Assembly (NCBI GenBank): GCA_019186945.1
Contig: JABAQJ010000005.1
Coordinates: 186,001 to 250,000 of the forward strand
Length of the DNA: 64,000 nucleotides
Reading direction: 5' to 3'
Origin: Gemmatimonadaceae bacterium
GTDB taxonomy: Bacteria; Gemmatimonadota; Gemmatimonadetes; Gemmatimonadales; Gemmatimonadaceae
In this document: in pieces, positions 37,073-45,367 of the stretch
Numbering within the stretch: the stretch's first letter is position 1
Layout: every line of letters starts with the position of its first letter
Notes under the pieces: generated by a model
Told to the model about the DNA's origin: nothing
The model's input: only the letters and a program-made list of their open reading frames with translations
The model's database searches: none
Made by a program: the position numbers and the translations under genes

Positions 37073-39363
37073 GCCAACCCCCGGCGGCGGCGCCACCACC
37101 ACTCCGTCGCCAGCGCCGCCAGCAGCACCAGGAAGATCGCCGGCATGTCCCACAGGTCATGGCGCTCGACCACCGTCGCGCCACTCGCGCTGTACACGAT
37201 GTCCTTCGCAAGTCTCATGGCATCGCCGGCGTCATAGTACCTGCCTCCGGTTTCCTCAGCCACCTGGCGTAACAGGCCCGGACGCATCGCGGCACCGAAG
37301 AACTCGGCCATCGGAGACGCTACGCGCACATACGCGGGTTCGGACACCAGCGTGTCGCGTCCGATGACCGTCCGCACACGAAGCTCCTGCACGCCTTCGC
37401 CATCCGGCACGACCGTCGTGCGGTACTCGCCGTCCCGATCCGCGGCCCATTCCAGCGGGATTGGGCTCCCCCCGTTGACCGTCACCTGCACCGAAGCCCC
37501 GTTGGCTCGAAGGTATGCCGCATCGGAGACTGCCGCACGTACCACGATGCCTTCGCCAGGGCCGGACTCGTCAGGCGCGATCACCTCCAGCCGGTCGGGA
37601 ACGTCACTCACCAGCCAGCGTAGCACCTGCTTCCAAAAGGTCTCGTGGGACAGATCCTCGATGGGTACCTCTTCCGCCATCTGCCAAAGCCAGGAGTCCT
37701 GCACGGCGAAGACCGCCGACTTCCCGCGTCCGAAGCGCTCGAACGAGAACACGGGTAGACGTGCCCGCGTGGTGGCGCTGTCACTCAGCTTTCCCTCGAG
37801 TAGCACCGTCGTTCCAGGCTTCGGCCGACCGACGCCGTTGACCATCGTCAGGTGCGGCATCGTTCGCCATCGCTCGGCCGTCCCGGAATCCGTCCCCGCC
37901 AGTTGCATCGCGGGATGCAGAAGCCCGGCGGCCGTCGGCGACAATGCCACCTCGTCGGCAGTCGTCGTGTCTCGTGGCGGCCCTGAAAGGTCCACCGGCA
38001 GGACGTCGGCGAGCGGAGTACCCTCATATCCGCCCTCCGCCAGCGAGCTCCTGCCACCCAACGCCAGAAGGCCACCCCCGCGAACACTCACGAAATCCGA
38101 CAGCATCCGCAGCTGGTCGAGCGTGAAAAAACCGGCTTCGATACTGCCGAGGACGATCGCTCGATAGGCAAACAGCTCTTCGCGCGCCCGGGGGAAGCCC
38201 GAGGCCAGTTCCACACTGTCATCGACGCTCAGGCGAAGGAACTTGTCCTTTGCGCTCCGGAGCAGCGTCACCACCTGCAGATTCGCGTCGTTCTCGACAG
38301 CCCGACGGAGGAACTTCAGTTCGAACCGGGGTTCGCCCTCAATGTACAGGATCTTCTCGCGGCGGTCGCGCACGTCGACCAGCGTCCGGCGCTCGTTGTT
38401 CTCAGCCACCATTTCGCCAGGTTGCACCGGAACGCGCACGGAAATGGCGCGTGCCCCGCGCTCGCTCGTGGGAATCCGTATGCGCGTCACCACCGCTTCA
38501 CCGTCCCTGGGAAGCGTCACCTCCCTGGAACCCACGATCCGCCCCCCATCCTCGACTACCACCGGAACTTTCCGTCCGGCATAGCCACGTTGTGTGACAA
38601 TCACCTCCACGGACATCGCGCCATCCTTCAGCACCGCATGAGGAACGTCGAGACGCGCGACCTCCAGATCACGGGCCAGCTCCTCACTGCCAATACCAAC
38701 CGCATAGACCGGGATCCCACGGGCCCGGAGCGCAAGGAGTTGTTCTGCCAGGCCCGGTTCGCCTACGACCGTCGACGAGTTGTCGGCGCCATCGCTCAGC
38801 AATACAAGTCCCGCCACCGGCGCTCCCGCCAGTTCATCCTCTGCCTGCGTTAGCGCCGGGATAAGGCGGGTTCGTGAGGCATCGAACTGCAGTCCGGCCA
38901 AATCCGAAGTTCGTCCTCCAGCGCCAGACGTCCGGAAGAACCGAATCTGGAACCGTTCGGCCAAGGCACGAACGAGCGCCGAATCCGCGCTTCCCACGAG
39001 CTCCAGAACCCGCCGCGCCCGCGACAAGGAGTCCCTGTCGACGATGCGCATGCTCTTCGAGTCGTCGACGACGACGCCAACCACGTTGCGCTGCGGAATT
39101 GCCGTGGACACCGCCAGCATGGGCCGTAGCAGGCAGAACGCAAGAAGGGCCAACGCCAGCGCGCGCATACTCCCCAGGAGCAGCCGGTCGCCCAGCCTTA
39201 GCGCTCCCCCCGCGCGCCGATAGCTCCACACGGCCACGCCAAGTACCGCCAGCGGCGCCGCCAGCAGCAATGGCCACCCAGGGATCCCGGCTGCGAAGGT
39301 AAGCGTGCCCCGGGAGTACATCACCGGGGAATACTTGAACAGGAACTCGAAAATCGCGTTCAC
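37069..39363 (-). CDS. VWA / glutamine-amidotransferase-fold membrane protein, first gene of the MoxR operon
   Basis: About 764 residues from the GTG at 39363. The N-terminus EFLFKYSPVMYSRGTLTF and two membrane segments (WPLLLAAPLAVLGVAVWSY and SMRALALALLAFCLLRPML) precede a VWA domain with MIDAS DDSKS at residues 100-104. Further on YRAIVLGSIEAGFFTLDQLRMLSDFVSVRGGGLLALGG is the class I amidotransferase-like fold, lacking a catalytic Cys. A last membrane helix (IFLVLLAALATEWWW) ends in a basic tail. An open frame extends to 39594, but the sequence there lacks family character. It is the likely promoter-proximal gene of the operon. Confidence 0.87.
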   Translation of the reverse strand: MNAIFEFLFKYSPVMYSRGTLTFAAGIPGWPLLLAAPLAVLGVAVWSYRRAGGALRLGDRLLLGSMRALALALLAFCLLRPMLAVSTAIPQRNVVGVVVDDSKSMRIVDRDSLSRARRVLELVGSADSALVRALAERFQIRFFRTSGAGGRTSDLAGLQFDASRTRLIPALTQAEDELAGAPVAGLVLLSDGADNSSTVVGEPGLAEQLLALRARGIPVYAVGIGSEELARDLEVARLDVPHAVLKDGAMSVEVIVTQRGYAGRKVPVVVEDGGRIVGSREVTLPRDGEAVVTRIRIPTSERGARAISVRVPVQPGEMVAENNERRTLVDVRDRREKILYIEGEPRFELKFLRRAVENDANLQVVTLLRSAKDKFLRLSVDDSVELASGFPRAREELFAYRAIVLGSIEAGFFTLDQLRMLSDFVSVRGGGLLALGGRSSLAEGGYEGTPLADVLPVDLSGPPRDTTTADEVALSPTAAGLLHPAMQLAGTDSGTAERWRTMPHLTMVNGVGRPKPGTTVLLEGKLSDSATTRARLPVFSFERFGRGKSAVFAVQDSWLWQMAEEVPIEDLSHETFWKQVLRWLVSDVPDRLEVIAPDESGPGEGIVVRAAVSDAAYLRANGASVQVTVNGGSPIPLEWAADRDGEYRTTVVPDGEGVQELRVRTVIGRDTLVSEPAYVRVASPMAEFFGAAMRPGLLRQVAEETGGRYYDAGDAMRLAKDIVYSASGATVVERHDLWDMPAIFLVLLAALATEWWWRRRRGLA

Positions 39364-39624
39364 GCGCGGGGGGGCATCGATTCCACGAAATGACCTGTCA
39401 GGCGGACGGACGACGATCGCGGGGCTCCAGGAGATGCTACGGAGTGCGAGCGGCTTCCGCTGCTGCCCCGCTGGTACAAAGTGACGAATCGTGCATCGGG
39501 ACCGGTAGGCCGCCTCGCGACGACAGGAAAAGCTCACGCTCCCGCTCAAGTCGGCCCGTAGCAGTCGACAGGAAGACACAGCGCGCCGGAGCAATGCCCC
39601 GGCGCGCCGCCTCTTCAGTCGTTC

Positions 39625-40140
39625 CTAGGCGACGAACGTCTGTGGACGATCCTTGAGCTCAGCATCGGGACAGCAGTTCTGGTACGACACCAGAGCCATC
39701 CGTAGAGCAAGAAGTGCCGATGCTTCCAGGTCGTACTGAAGTGCCAATTCACCCAGATGTGACGCCGAGTGATTCGCGCCCAGTTGCCGCGACCGCTGAT
39801 CGCATTCCTGGTGACGTCTCTGATATTCCCGACTTGCGTGCCAAAGAGCATTCGCACGCTGCACCCATTCAAGCTGCGAGCGCGAAGAAACGCCGCTCGC
39901 CGCCGTCTCGTAATTCTTCACGCTGCCCAGCAGCACTTCGTCGCACAGGCAGGCGACCCGGAGCGCTGCGGCCTGCTCGGCGTCCTGCGCGCCAACATCG
40001 ACGAGCCGCGCGTAGCGCTCGCGTTGCCGCACGCATTCGGTGGCGTCGCGGAAGAGTCTGTCGGCCTGGGCCCGCAGGGCATTCGTGGCGGCCAGCTCGC
40101 GCGAGCGTGTCGACGGCGACCGTTCCTTGGAGCTGGCCAT
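39625..40140 (-). CDS. Hypothetical helical protein
   Basis: 171 residues from the ATG at 40140. Almost fully helical, rich in Ala, Arg, Gln and Glu, with scattered Cys (ATECVRQRER, RVACLCDEVLLG, RRHQECDQRSR and NCCPDAELK). No signal peptide or known domain. The Cys pairs could bind metal or form disulphides. Codon use and the stable length across the stretch support a real gene, but I have no family to back it. It is transcribed towards, but 230 bases before, the MoxR operon start. Confidence 0.5.
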   Translation of the reverse strand: MASSKERSPSTRSRELAATNALRAQADRLFRDATECVRQRERYARLVDVGAQDAEQAAALRVACLCDEVLLGSVKNYETAASGVSSRSQLEWVQRANALWHASREYQRRHQECDQRSRQLGANHSASHLGELALQYDLEASALLALRMALVSYQNCCPDAELKDRPQTFVA

Positions 40141-41088
40141 CGGCTTCAGGGTTCTGGGGGCGAATGATGGATACATCGGAGGGATGATCAATATCCTAGG
40201 TTGTCCGAGCTATGGAAGCCCCCGTGCAGTACTTTCGGTTGTCCTCCCAGTGACGCGAACTCCCCCGGTCGCGCAACACGTACTCCACGTGAGCGCGATT
40301 ATGCGCACATCCGGCGACGTCGGCGCATCACGCTACCTCGGCGTATGGGCTATGCCGCCATTTCTGATCGCCTTTTTCTGGCGACCGGTGACGGAGTCCG
40401 ATCGCGGGCGATCGCCGCCGCCTGGTAAGTTCGGCACGACATGATTCGAGCGGCCAGAGCGTGATTGCCGTGAGCATCCGCGCTACGGCGCGCGTGGCTT
40501 GAAGCGTAGGCTAGCTGAGTGCCGGCACGGTTGGTTGGTCGGTGGGCTGGCGGGAACCTGGCAGTCGGCAGGAAGCCGCCGTGCCGTGCCACCCCGTCGA
40601 GGCTGGTCTGTCCAGTCGCCAAGTGTTGTCGCACGCTCGCGACAGTCTGGATGGACAGAATGCCCGCCAGAACTTTCTGGATTGACGCCAACAAACCCGC
40701 AGGTTAGCGTAGGCTCACAATCGGATTGGTTCGTTAGGCGCTGCGTTGGCCGCGACCATATGGAAGCAGGACGCTGGCTGGTTGAGCGGTGCGCTGGGGT
40801 TCTTGTCGACTGCACCCGGTGACGGTGTTGACCGCCGGTGGGCAGATGCGGGAAGGATCCAGGCAACGCCGCGCAGCGAGCGAGAGGCACGTGAGTTGCT
40901 TTCGTGTTGTTTGCGCCGCTGTGGCGGCACGAATTGCCGGATGTTGTTCCGCTCGAGCCGCGACGAGCGCGTCGAGCTGTTGTGCCAGCTTTCGTTCGTG
41001 TCTCCGTCATCGTTAGGCATGATCGATGCCCATCGACGTGCGGAGTGGGAGCGGGAGCACCCATTCTTCTCTTCCTCCTGGAGGCTCC
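40141..41088. other. Gene-free stretch upstream of the first subtilase
   Basis: About 950 bases with no frame that shows protein character on either strand. It has two CGTTAGGC motifs (40732 and 41011), short GTAGGCT repeats near 40506 and 40709, and G/T-rich patches such as GGTTGGTTGGTCGGTGGG near 40529. No tRNA, terminator or palindromic ncRNA structure is obvious. It could hold a regulatory RNA or a decayed gene. Confidence 0.55.
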
Positions 41089-42354
41089 GTGCACAAGAAG
41101 GTCACCAGCTTTCTCCTGCTTGGCGCAGTCGTGACGGCCTGTTCCGACAGCACCAGCTCCATCGTCGGCGCCAGTACCGCGCTAGCACCGATGGCCGCGT
41201 CAGCCGCAGACGCATCCGTACAAGTCGTTCCGAACGAGTACCTCGTCGTGTTGAAGCGTGGCGCCAACCTCGACGAGGAAGTCGCCCGTGCCCGTGCCGC
41301 CGGGGCCGAAGTAATGGATGTGTGGCGTGACGCGTTGGTCGGCTTCTCGGTGCGGATCCCCGGCGGCAAGCTCAACGCTCTCCGCACCAGCCGCAACATC
41401 AACTGGGTCGAGCCGAATGCGGTCATGCATGTCTCGGCCACATATCCCTGCTCGATCGGCGGTTACGCGAATTGCTCATGGGGGCTAGACCGCATCAGCG
41501 AAAGCTTCCTCCCCATGGATGGCAACTACGTGGTGTCCAACCGCGCGCCGACGGAGGGCGGGAACGCTACGGCATACGTGATTGACACCGGCATCCGCTT
41601 CACGCACTCCGAGTTCGGCGGTCGGGCGAGCAGCGGCTATGACTTCGTGAACAACGACGCCAACGCCATCGACGACCACGGACACGGAACGCACGTCTCC
41701 GGTACCATCGGTGGGGCGAAGTACGGTGTTGCCAAGAAGGTGAAACTGGTTGCGCTCAAGGTCTGCAACTCGCTCGGCTCCTGCCCAACCAACGCCATCA
41801 TCAGTGGCGTGAACTGGGTGACGGCGAACAAGGTGCAGCCGGCCGTGGCCAACATGAGCCTCGGCGGCGGAGCCAACGCCGCTATCGACGCCGCGGTCAC
41901 GAACTCGATCGCCGCCGGCATCGTGTACGGCATTTCAGCCGGCAACAGCAACGCCAACGCCTGCAACTACTCGCCAGCACGTGTGGCGACGGCGATCACT
42001 GTCGCTGCCTCCGGAAGCTACGATGGGCTCGTGCCGCCGGCGCAGCCGGACGCTCGCGCCAGCTACTCGAACTACGGCACCTGTGTCGACATCTTCGCGC
42101 CGGGCTCGCAGATCAAGTCCGCGTGGTACACGAGCGATGTCGCCACCAACACCATTTCCGGTACGTCGATGGCTTCCCCGCACGTGGTCGGCGTAGCCGC
42201 CCTCTACCGCAGCGAGAAGCCGGCCAAGACCGTGGCCCAGGTGACCGCAGCCCTCGTCGGTCACGCGACGAACGGCGTCATCACCAACCCGGGCGCCGGC
42301 AGCCCGAACAAGCTGCTCAACAGCAGCCTTCCAACGATCGCCTGGAATCAGTAG
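41089..42354 (+). CDS. Subtilisin-like serine protease lipoprotein (S8), copy 1 of 3
   Basis: 421 residues from a GTG with CTGGAGG four bases before it. Lipobox VVTAC (Cys18) anchors the protein. An I9-type propeptide occupies residues about 47-115 (VPNEYLVVLKRG ... INWVEPNAVMHV). The S8 catalytic set is intact: Asp166 (YVIDTGIRFTH), His199 (DDHGHGTHVSG), oxyanion Asn286 (ISAGNSNAN) and Ser360 (SGTSMASPHVVG). Conserved Cys pairs (YPCSIGGYANCSWGLDRI, CNSLGSC) suggest disulphides, close to the proteinase K subfamily. A strong terminator follows at 42375. Confidence 0.94.
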   Translation: MHKKVTSFLLLGAVVTACSDSTSSIVGASTALAPMAASAADASVQVVPNEYLVVLKRGANLDEEVARARAAGAEVMDVWRDALVGFSVRIPGGKLNALRTSRNINWVEPNAVMHVSATYPCSIGGYANCSWGLDRISESFLPMDGNYVVSNRAPTEGGNATAYVIDTGIRFTHSEFGGRASSGYDFVNNDANAIDDHGHGTHVSGTIGGAKYGVAKKVKLVALKVCNSLGSCPTNAIISGVNWVTANKVQPAVANMSLGGGANAAIDAAVTNSIAAGIVYGISAGNSNANACNYSPARVATAITVAASGSYDGLVPPAQPDARASYSNYGTCVDIFAPGSQIKSAWYTSDVATNTISGTSMASPHVVGVAALYRSEKPAKTVAQVTAALVGHATNGVITNPGAGSPNKLLNSSLPTIAWNQ

Positions 42355-42374
42355 TCCGAGGAAGTCGTCATCGG

Positions 42375-42412
42375 AAACGAGCCGTCCGGATCCCGGACGG
42401 CTCGTTTTCTTT
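42375..42412 (+). terminator. Rho-independent terminator after subtilase 1
   Basis: A perfect 15-bp stem (42375-42389 with 42393-42407, core GAGCCGTCCGG), a three-base loop and a T-rich tail (TTTTCTTTTC). It separates subtilase 1 from subtilase 2, so the copies are transcribed as separate units. Confidence 0.92.
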
Positions 42413-42625
42413 TCTGGCCGCCACGTTTGGCAATCGCACCGCGACGGCTGCTGCATCGCCAAGCTTTTGTGCGTACCGTCACGCTGCAACGCCACGCGTT
42501 GACCGCAGCGGCGGAAGGTCCTATTATGCGCGCACATCTCGGCTGGCATGGTGTCGTTAGGCGGACAGCGATGTGACGTCCGTCACGGTCCAGCCGCAAT
42601 CCCCTGACTCTGCTGGAGGATAACC

Positions 42626-43867
42626 ATGCGTTCGCGTTACACTCCCCTGCTCATCGGAGCGCTGGCGGTTACAGCCTGCTCGGACTCCACCAGCCCGCCA
42701 GCAACAACGCAGCTCGCCCCGATGGCGACCGCATCCGTAAGCCAGACGGAGGAGGCGGTACCCAATGAGTACATCGTCGCACTGAGGCCGGGCGCAAACG
42801 TCCGAGCTGAAGCCTCGCGCGCCCGTGCGGCCGGGGCTGTCGTCATGGATACCTGGGAAGCTGGCTTCCGCGGGTTCTCGGTCCGCGTCTCCGGTGCTGC
42901 GCTCAACGCCGTGCGCGCCAGTCGCGCTATTGACTTCGTGCAGCCCAACTACATCCTGCATATCGATGCCGCGCAGCCGTGTGCGCCCTACACAACCTGC
43001 TCGTGGGGCCTCGATCGCATCGACGAAGCGAACCTCCCACTCGACGGGTCGTACAACATGCCGGCGCAGGTCCCGAACCAGGGCGCCGGAGTCCACGCTT
43101 ACAGCATCGACACGGGTATTCGCATCACGCACACGGACTTCGGCGGTCGCGCCTCCTACGGCATCAACGCTGTGACGCCCGCCAACCCGCCTGACGACAA
43201 CAACGGCCACGGGACGCACACCTCCGGAACGATCGGCGGCACGTCGTACGGCGTCGCCAAGCAGGTGAAACTGGTGGCCGTGAAAGTCTGCACCGGCTTC
43301 GGCACGTGCCCAACGAACGCCATCATCACCGGCGTGAACTGGGTGACGACGAACGCGATCCACCCGGCGGTGGCTAACATGAGCCTGGGTGGCGGCGCCA
43401 ACGCCGCAATCGACGCTGCCGTGACCTCGTCGATCGCCTCTGGCGTCGTATATGCCATCGCCGCTGGGAACAGCAACGCGAACGCCTGCAACACCTCGCC
43501 CGCCCGCGTGCCGAGCGCCATTACCGTAGGCGCCACCGGCGATGGCGCCGGTGTACCGCCAGCCTCAATCGACAGACGGGCAAACTACTCGAACTACGGC
43601 GCCTGTCTGGACATCTTCGCGCCTGGCACGAACATCAAGTCGGCATGGAACTCGAACAACACGGCAACGAACACGATCTCCGGCACGTCGATGGCAACAC
43701 CGCACGTCGCTGGCGCGGCCGCCCTGTACCTCGACAAGTTCCCGGGCAAGACGCCAGCGCAGGTCGTCGCGGCAATGGTCGCGAACGCTACCGCCGGTGT
43801 GGTCGTGAATCCCGGCGCGGGATCGCCCAACCTGCTGCTCAACGTCAGCAAGCCCCCCCGGCCCTGA
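42626..43867 (+). CDS. Subtilisin-like serine protease lipoprotein (S8), copy 2 of 3
   Basis: 413 residues. Signal with lipobox AVTAC (Cys18), then propeptide VPNEYIVALRPGANVRAEASRARAAGAVVMDTWEAGFRGF (45-115). Catalytic residues intact: Asp162 (SIDTGIRITH), His195 (NNGHGTHTSG), Asn282 (IAAGNSNAN), Ser355 (SGTSMATPHVAG). It is closely similar to copy 1 over the whole length, including the Cys pattern CAPYTTCSWGLDRID, so it arose by tandem duplication. A GGAGGATAACC ribosome site precedes the ATG. A terminator hairpin follows at 43895. Confidence 0.94.
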   Translation: MRSRYTPLLIGALAVTACSDSTSPPATTQLAPMATASVSQTEEAVPNEYIVALRPGANVRAEASRARAAGAVVMDTWEAGFRGFSVRVSGAALNAVRASRAIDFVQPNYILHIDAAQPCAPYTTCSWGLDRIDEANLPLDGSYNMPAQVPNQGAGVHAYSIDTGIRITHTDFGGRASYGINAVTPANPPDDNNGHGTHTSGTIGGTSYGVAKQVKLVAVKVCTGFGTCPTNAIITGVNWVTTNAIHPAVANMSLGGGANAAIDAAVTSSIASGVVYAIAAGNSNANACNTSPARVPSAITVGATGDGAGVPPASIDRRANYSNYGACLDIFAPGTNIKSAWNSNNTATNTISGTSMATPHVAGAAALYLDKFPGKTPAQVVAAMVANATAGVVVNPGAGSPNLLLNVSKPPRP

Positions 43868-43894
43868 CGCATCTTTCGACTCGCTTCGCCGATC

Positions 43895-43926
43895 ACGAGG
43901 CACTCCGACACGGAGTGCCTCGTTTC
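43895..43926 (+). terminator. Terminator hairpin after subtilase 2
   Basis: A perfect 13-bp stem ACGAGGCACTCCG (43895-43907) with CGGAGTGCCTCGT (43911-43923), a three-base loop, then a short TT. The tail is weak but the stem and position fit a terminator. Confidence 0.82.
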
Positions 43927-44023
43927 ACGTTGGAACTGCTCTCCCTGTCCATCCGCTCAAACGATCGATACCTTCCCTCCGACCGCCGCATAAGGCGTCG
44001 AAGGAGTCCGTGGAGGGAAAGCC

Positions 44024-45256
44024 ATGACACGCACCGCGCTTCTCGCGATTGCCGCAGCTGCTGCCACGGCCTGCGTGGATGGCACGGCGACCTCGACAGG
44101 TCCTGTGAACCGGCAGCCCGAACCCAGCACCATGGTTCCGCTCCGGCAACCGACGGCCGATGAGTACGTGATCGTGTTGCGCCGCACTAGCAGCGATGTG
44201 GCCCGCGAGTCGCAGTTTGCCGCATCGATCGGTGGCCATGTCGGCGCCACCTGGCACCGCGCGCTTCGCGGTTTCGCGGCGCGGCTCACTCCGGACCAGC
44301 GTGCGTTGATGGCGCGCCGATCCGCCGTCGCGTTCATCGAACCGGCGTCACTCGTGAATGCAAGCGCCACGCAGACCTGCGCGCCGTACACCGCGTGCTC
44401 GTGGGGACTCGATCGTATCGACGAGACCAAGCTTCCCATGGATGGCCTGTTCGCGACGCCGACGCGGAACGGGTCGAACGTCCACGCGTACGTCATCGAT
44501 ACCGGCATACGAATAACGCATCGCGAGTTCGGCTCACGCGCATCGTACGGCATAGACATCGTCGACGGCGACAATATCGCCGACGACTGCAACGGCCACG
44601 GCACCAGCATGGCCAGCCTGATCGGCGGACGCCGACTCGGGGTGGCCAAGGGCGTCAGACCCGTCGCAGTGCGTGTTCTGAATTGCGCCGGCGCGGGCAG
44701 CACGGTCGATGTGATCAGCGGGATCGACTGGGTCACGCAACACGCCGCACACCCGGCAGTCGCCAACCTGAGCCTGGGCGGGAGTCCTTCGCTGGCGCTA
44801 GATCTGGCGGTGCAGACTTCGATTCAGTCGGGGATTACGTACGTTGTTGCTGCCGGAGGAAGCGCCTCGAATGCCTGCAACTTCTCGCCGGCGCGGGTCC
44901 CGGAAGCCATCACCGTAGGCGGGACCGGCGATGGCGGGGGAGTTCCACCTGCCAGTCCCGATACCCGCACACCATCATCCAACATCGGGCCGTGCCTCGA
45001 CCTGTTTGCACCAGGTGCGTCCATTCGCTCGGCGTGGAGCGCGTCGGATACCGCCATGTTCGTCACGACCGGCTCGTCCAATTCGAGTGCATTCGTTGCT
45101 GGGGCTGCCGCGCTCTATCTCGACCATTTCCCCAACAGGACGCCCGGACAGGTCAGTGCGGCTATCGTCGCTAACGCGTCGATCGGCGTCGTGGGGAATC
45201 CGGGTGCCGGGAGCCCCAACCTCCTGCTGAACATCGGCAAGCCGCACAAACCATAG
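44024..45256 (+). CDS. Subtilisin-like lipoprotein (S8), copy 3 of 3, with altered active-site region
   Basis: 410 residues. Lipobox ATAC (Cys17), propeptide and overall layout match copies 1 and 2. Asp159 (VIDTGIRITH), His192 (NGHGTS) and Ser352 remain. However, the oxyanion-hole Asn of AAGN is Gly279 here (VVAAGGSAS), and the Ser motif SGTSMATPH reads TGSSNSSAF. The GHGTH motif is GHGTS. These changes predict weak or no proteolysis. The gene keeps an open frame, a GGAGGG ribosome site and normal length, so it is conserved as a protein rather than decaying. Its C-terminus (AGSPNLLLNIGKPHKP) is still like copy 2. Confidence 0.9.
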   Translation: MTRTALLAIAAAAATACVDGTATSTGPVNRQPEPSTMVPLRQPTADEYVIVLRRTSSDVARESQFAASIGGHVGATWHRALRGFAARLTPDQRALMARRSAVAFIEPASLVNASATQTCAPYTACSWGLDRIDETKLPMDGLFATPTRNGSNVHAYVIDTGIRITHREFGSRASYGIDIVDGDNIADDCNGHGTSMASLIGGRRLGVAKGVRPVAVRVLNCAGAGSTVDVISGIDWVTQHAAHPAVANLSLGGSPSLALDLAVQTSIQSGITYVVAAGGSASNACNFSPARVPEAITVGGTGDGGGVPPASPDTRTPSSNIGPCLDLFAPGASIRSAWSASDTAMFVTTGSSNSSAFVAGAAALYLDHFPNRTPGQVSAAIVANASIGVVGNPGAGSPNLLLNIGKPHKP

Positions 45257-45367
45257 GGCGCTGCACCCGCTGGACCGGGGCGGGCATACAACGAAGAATC
45301 GATCGCGCTCGTATTCGTCGCGAGCGGGGCTCGTTCGCTGGCCCCTTTCCCCAACCGAGGTAACGAC

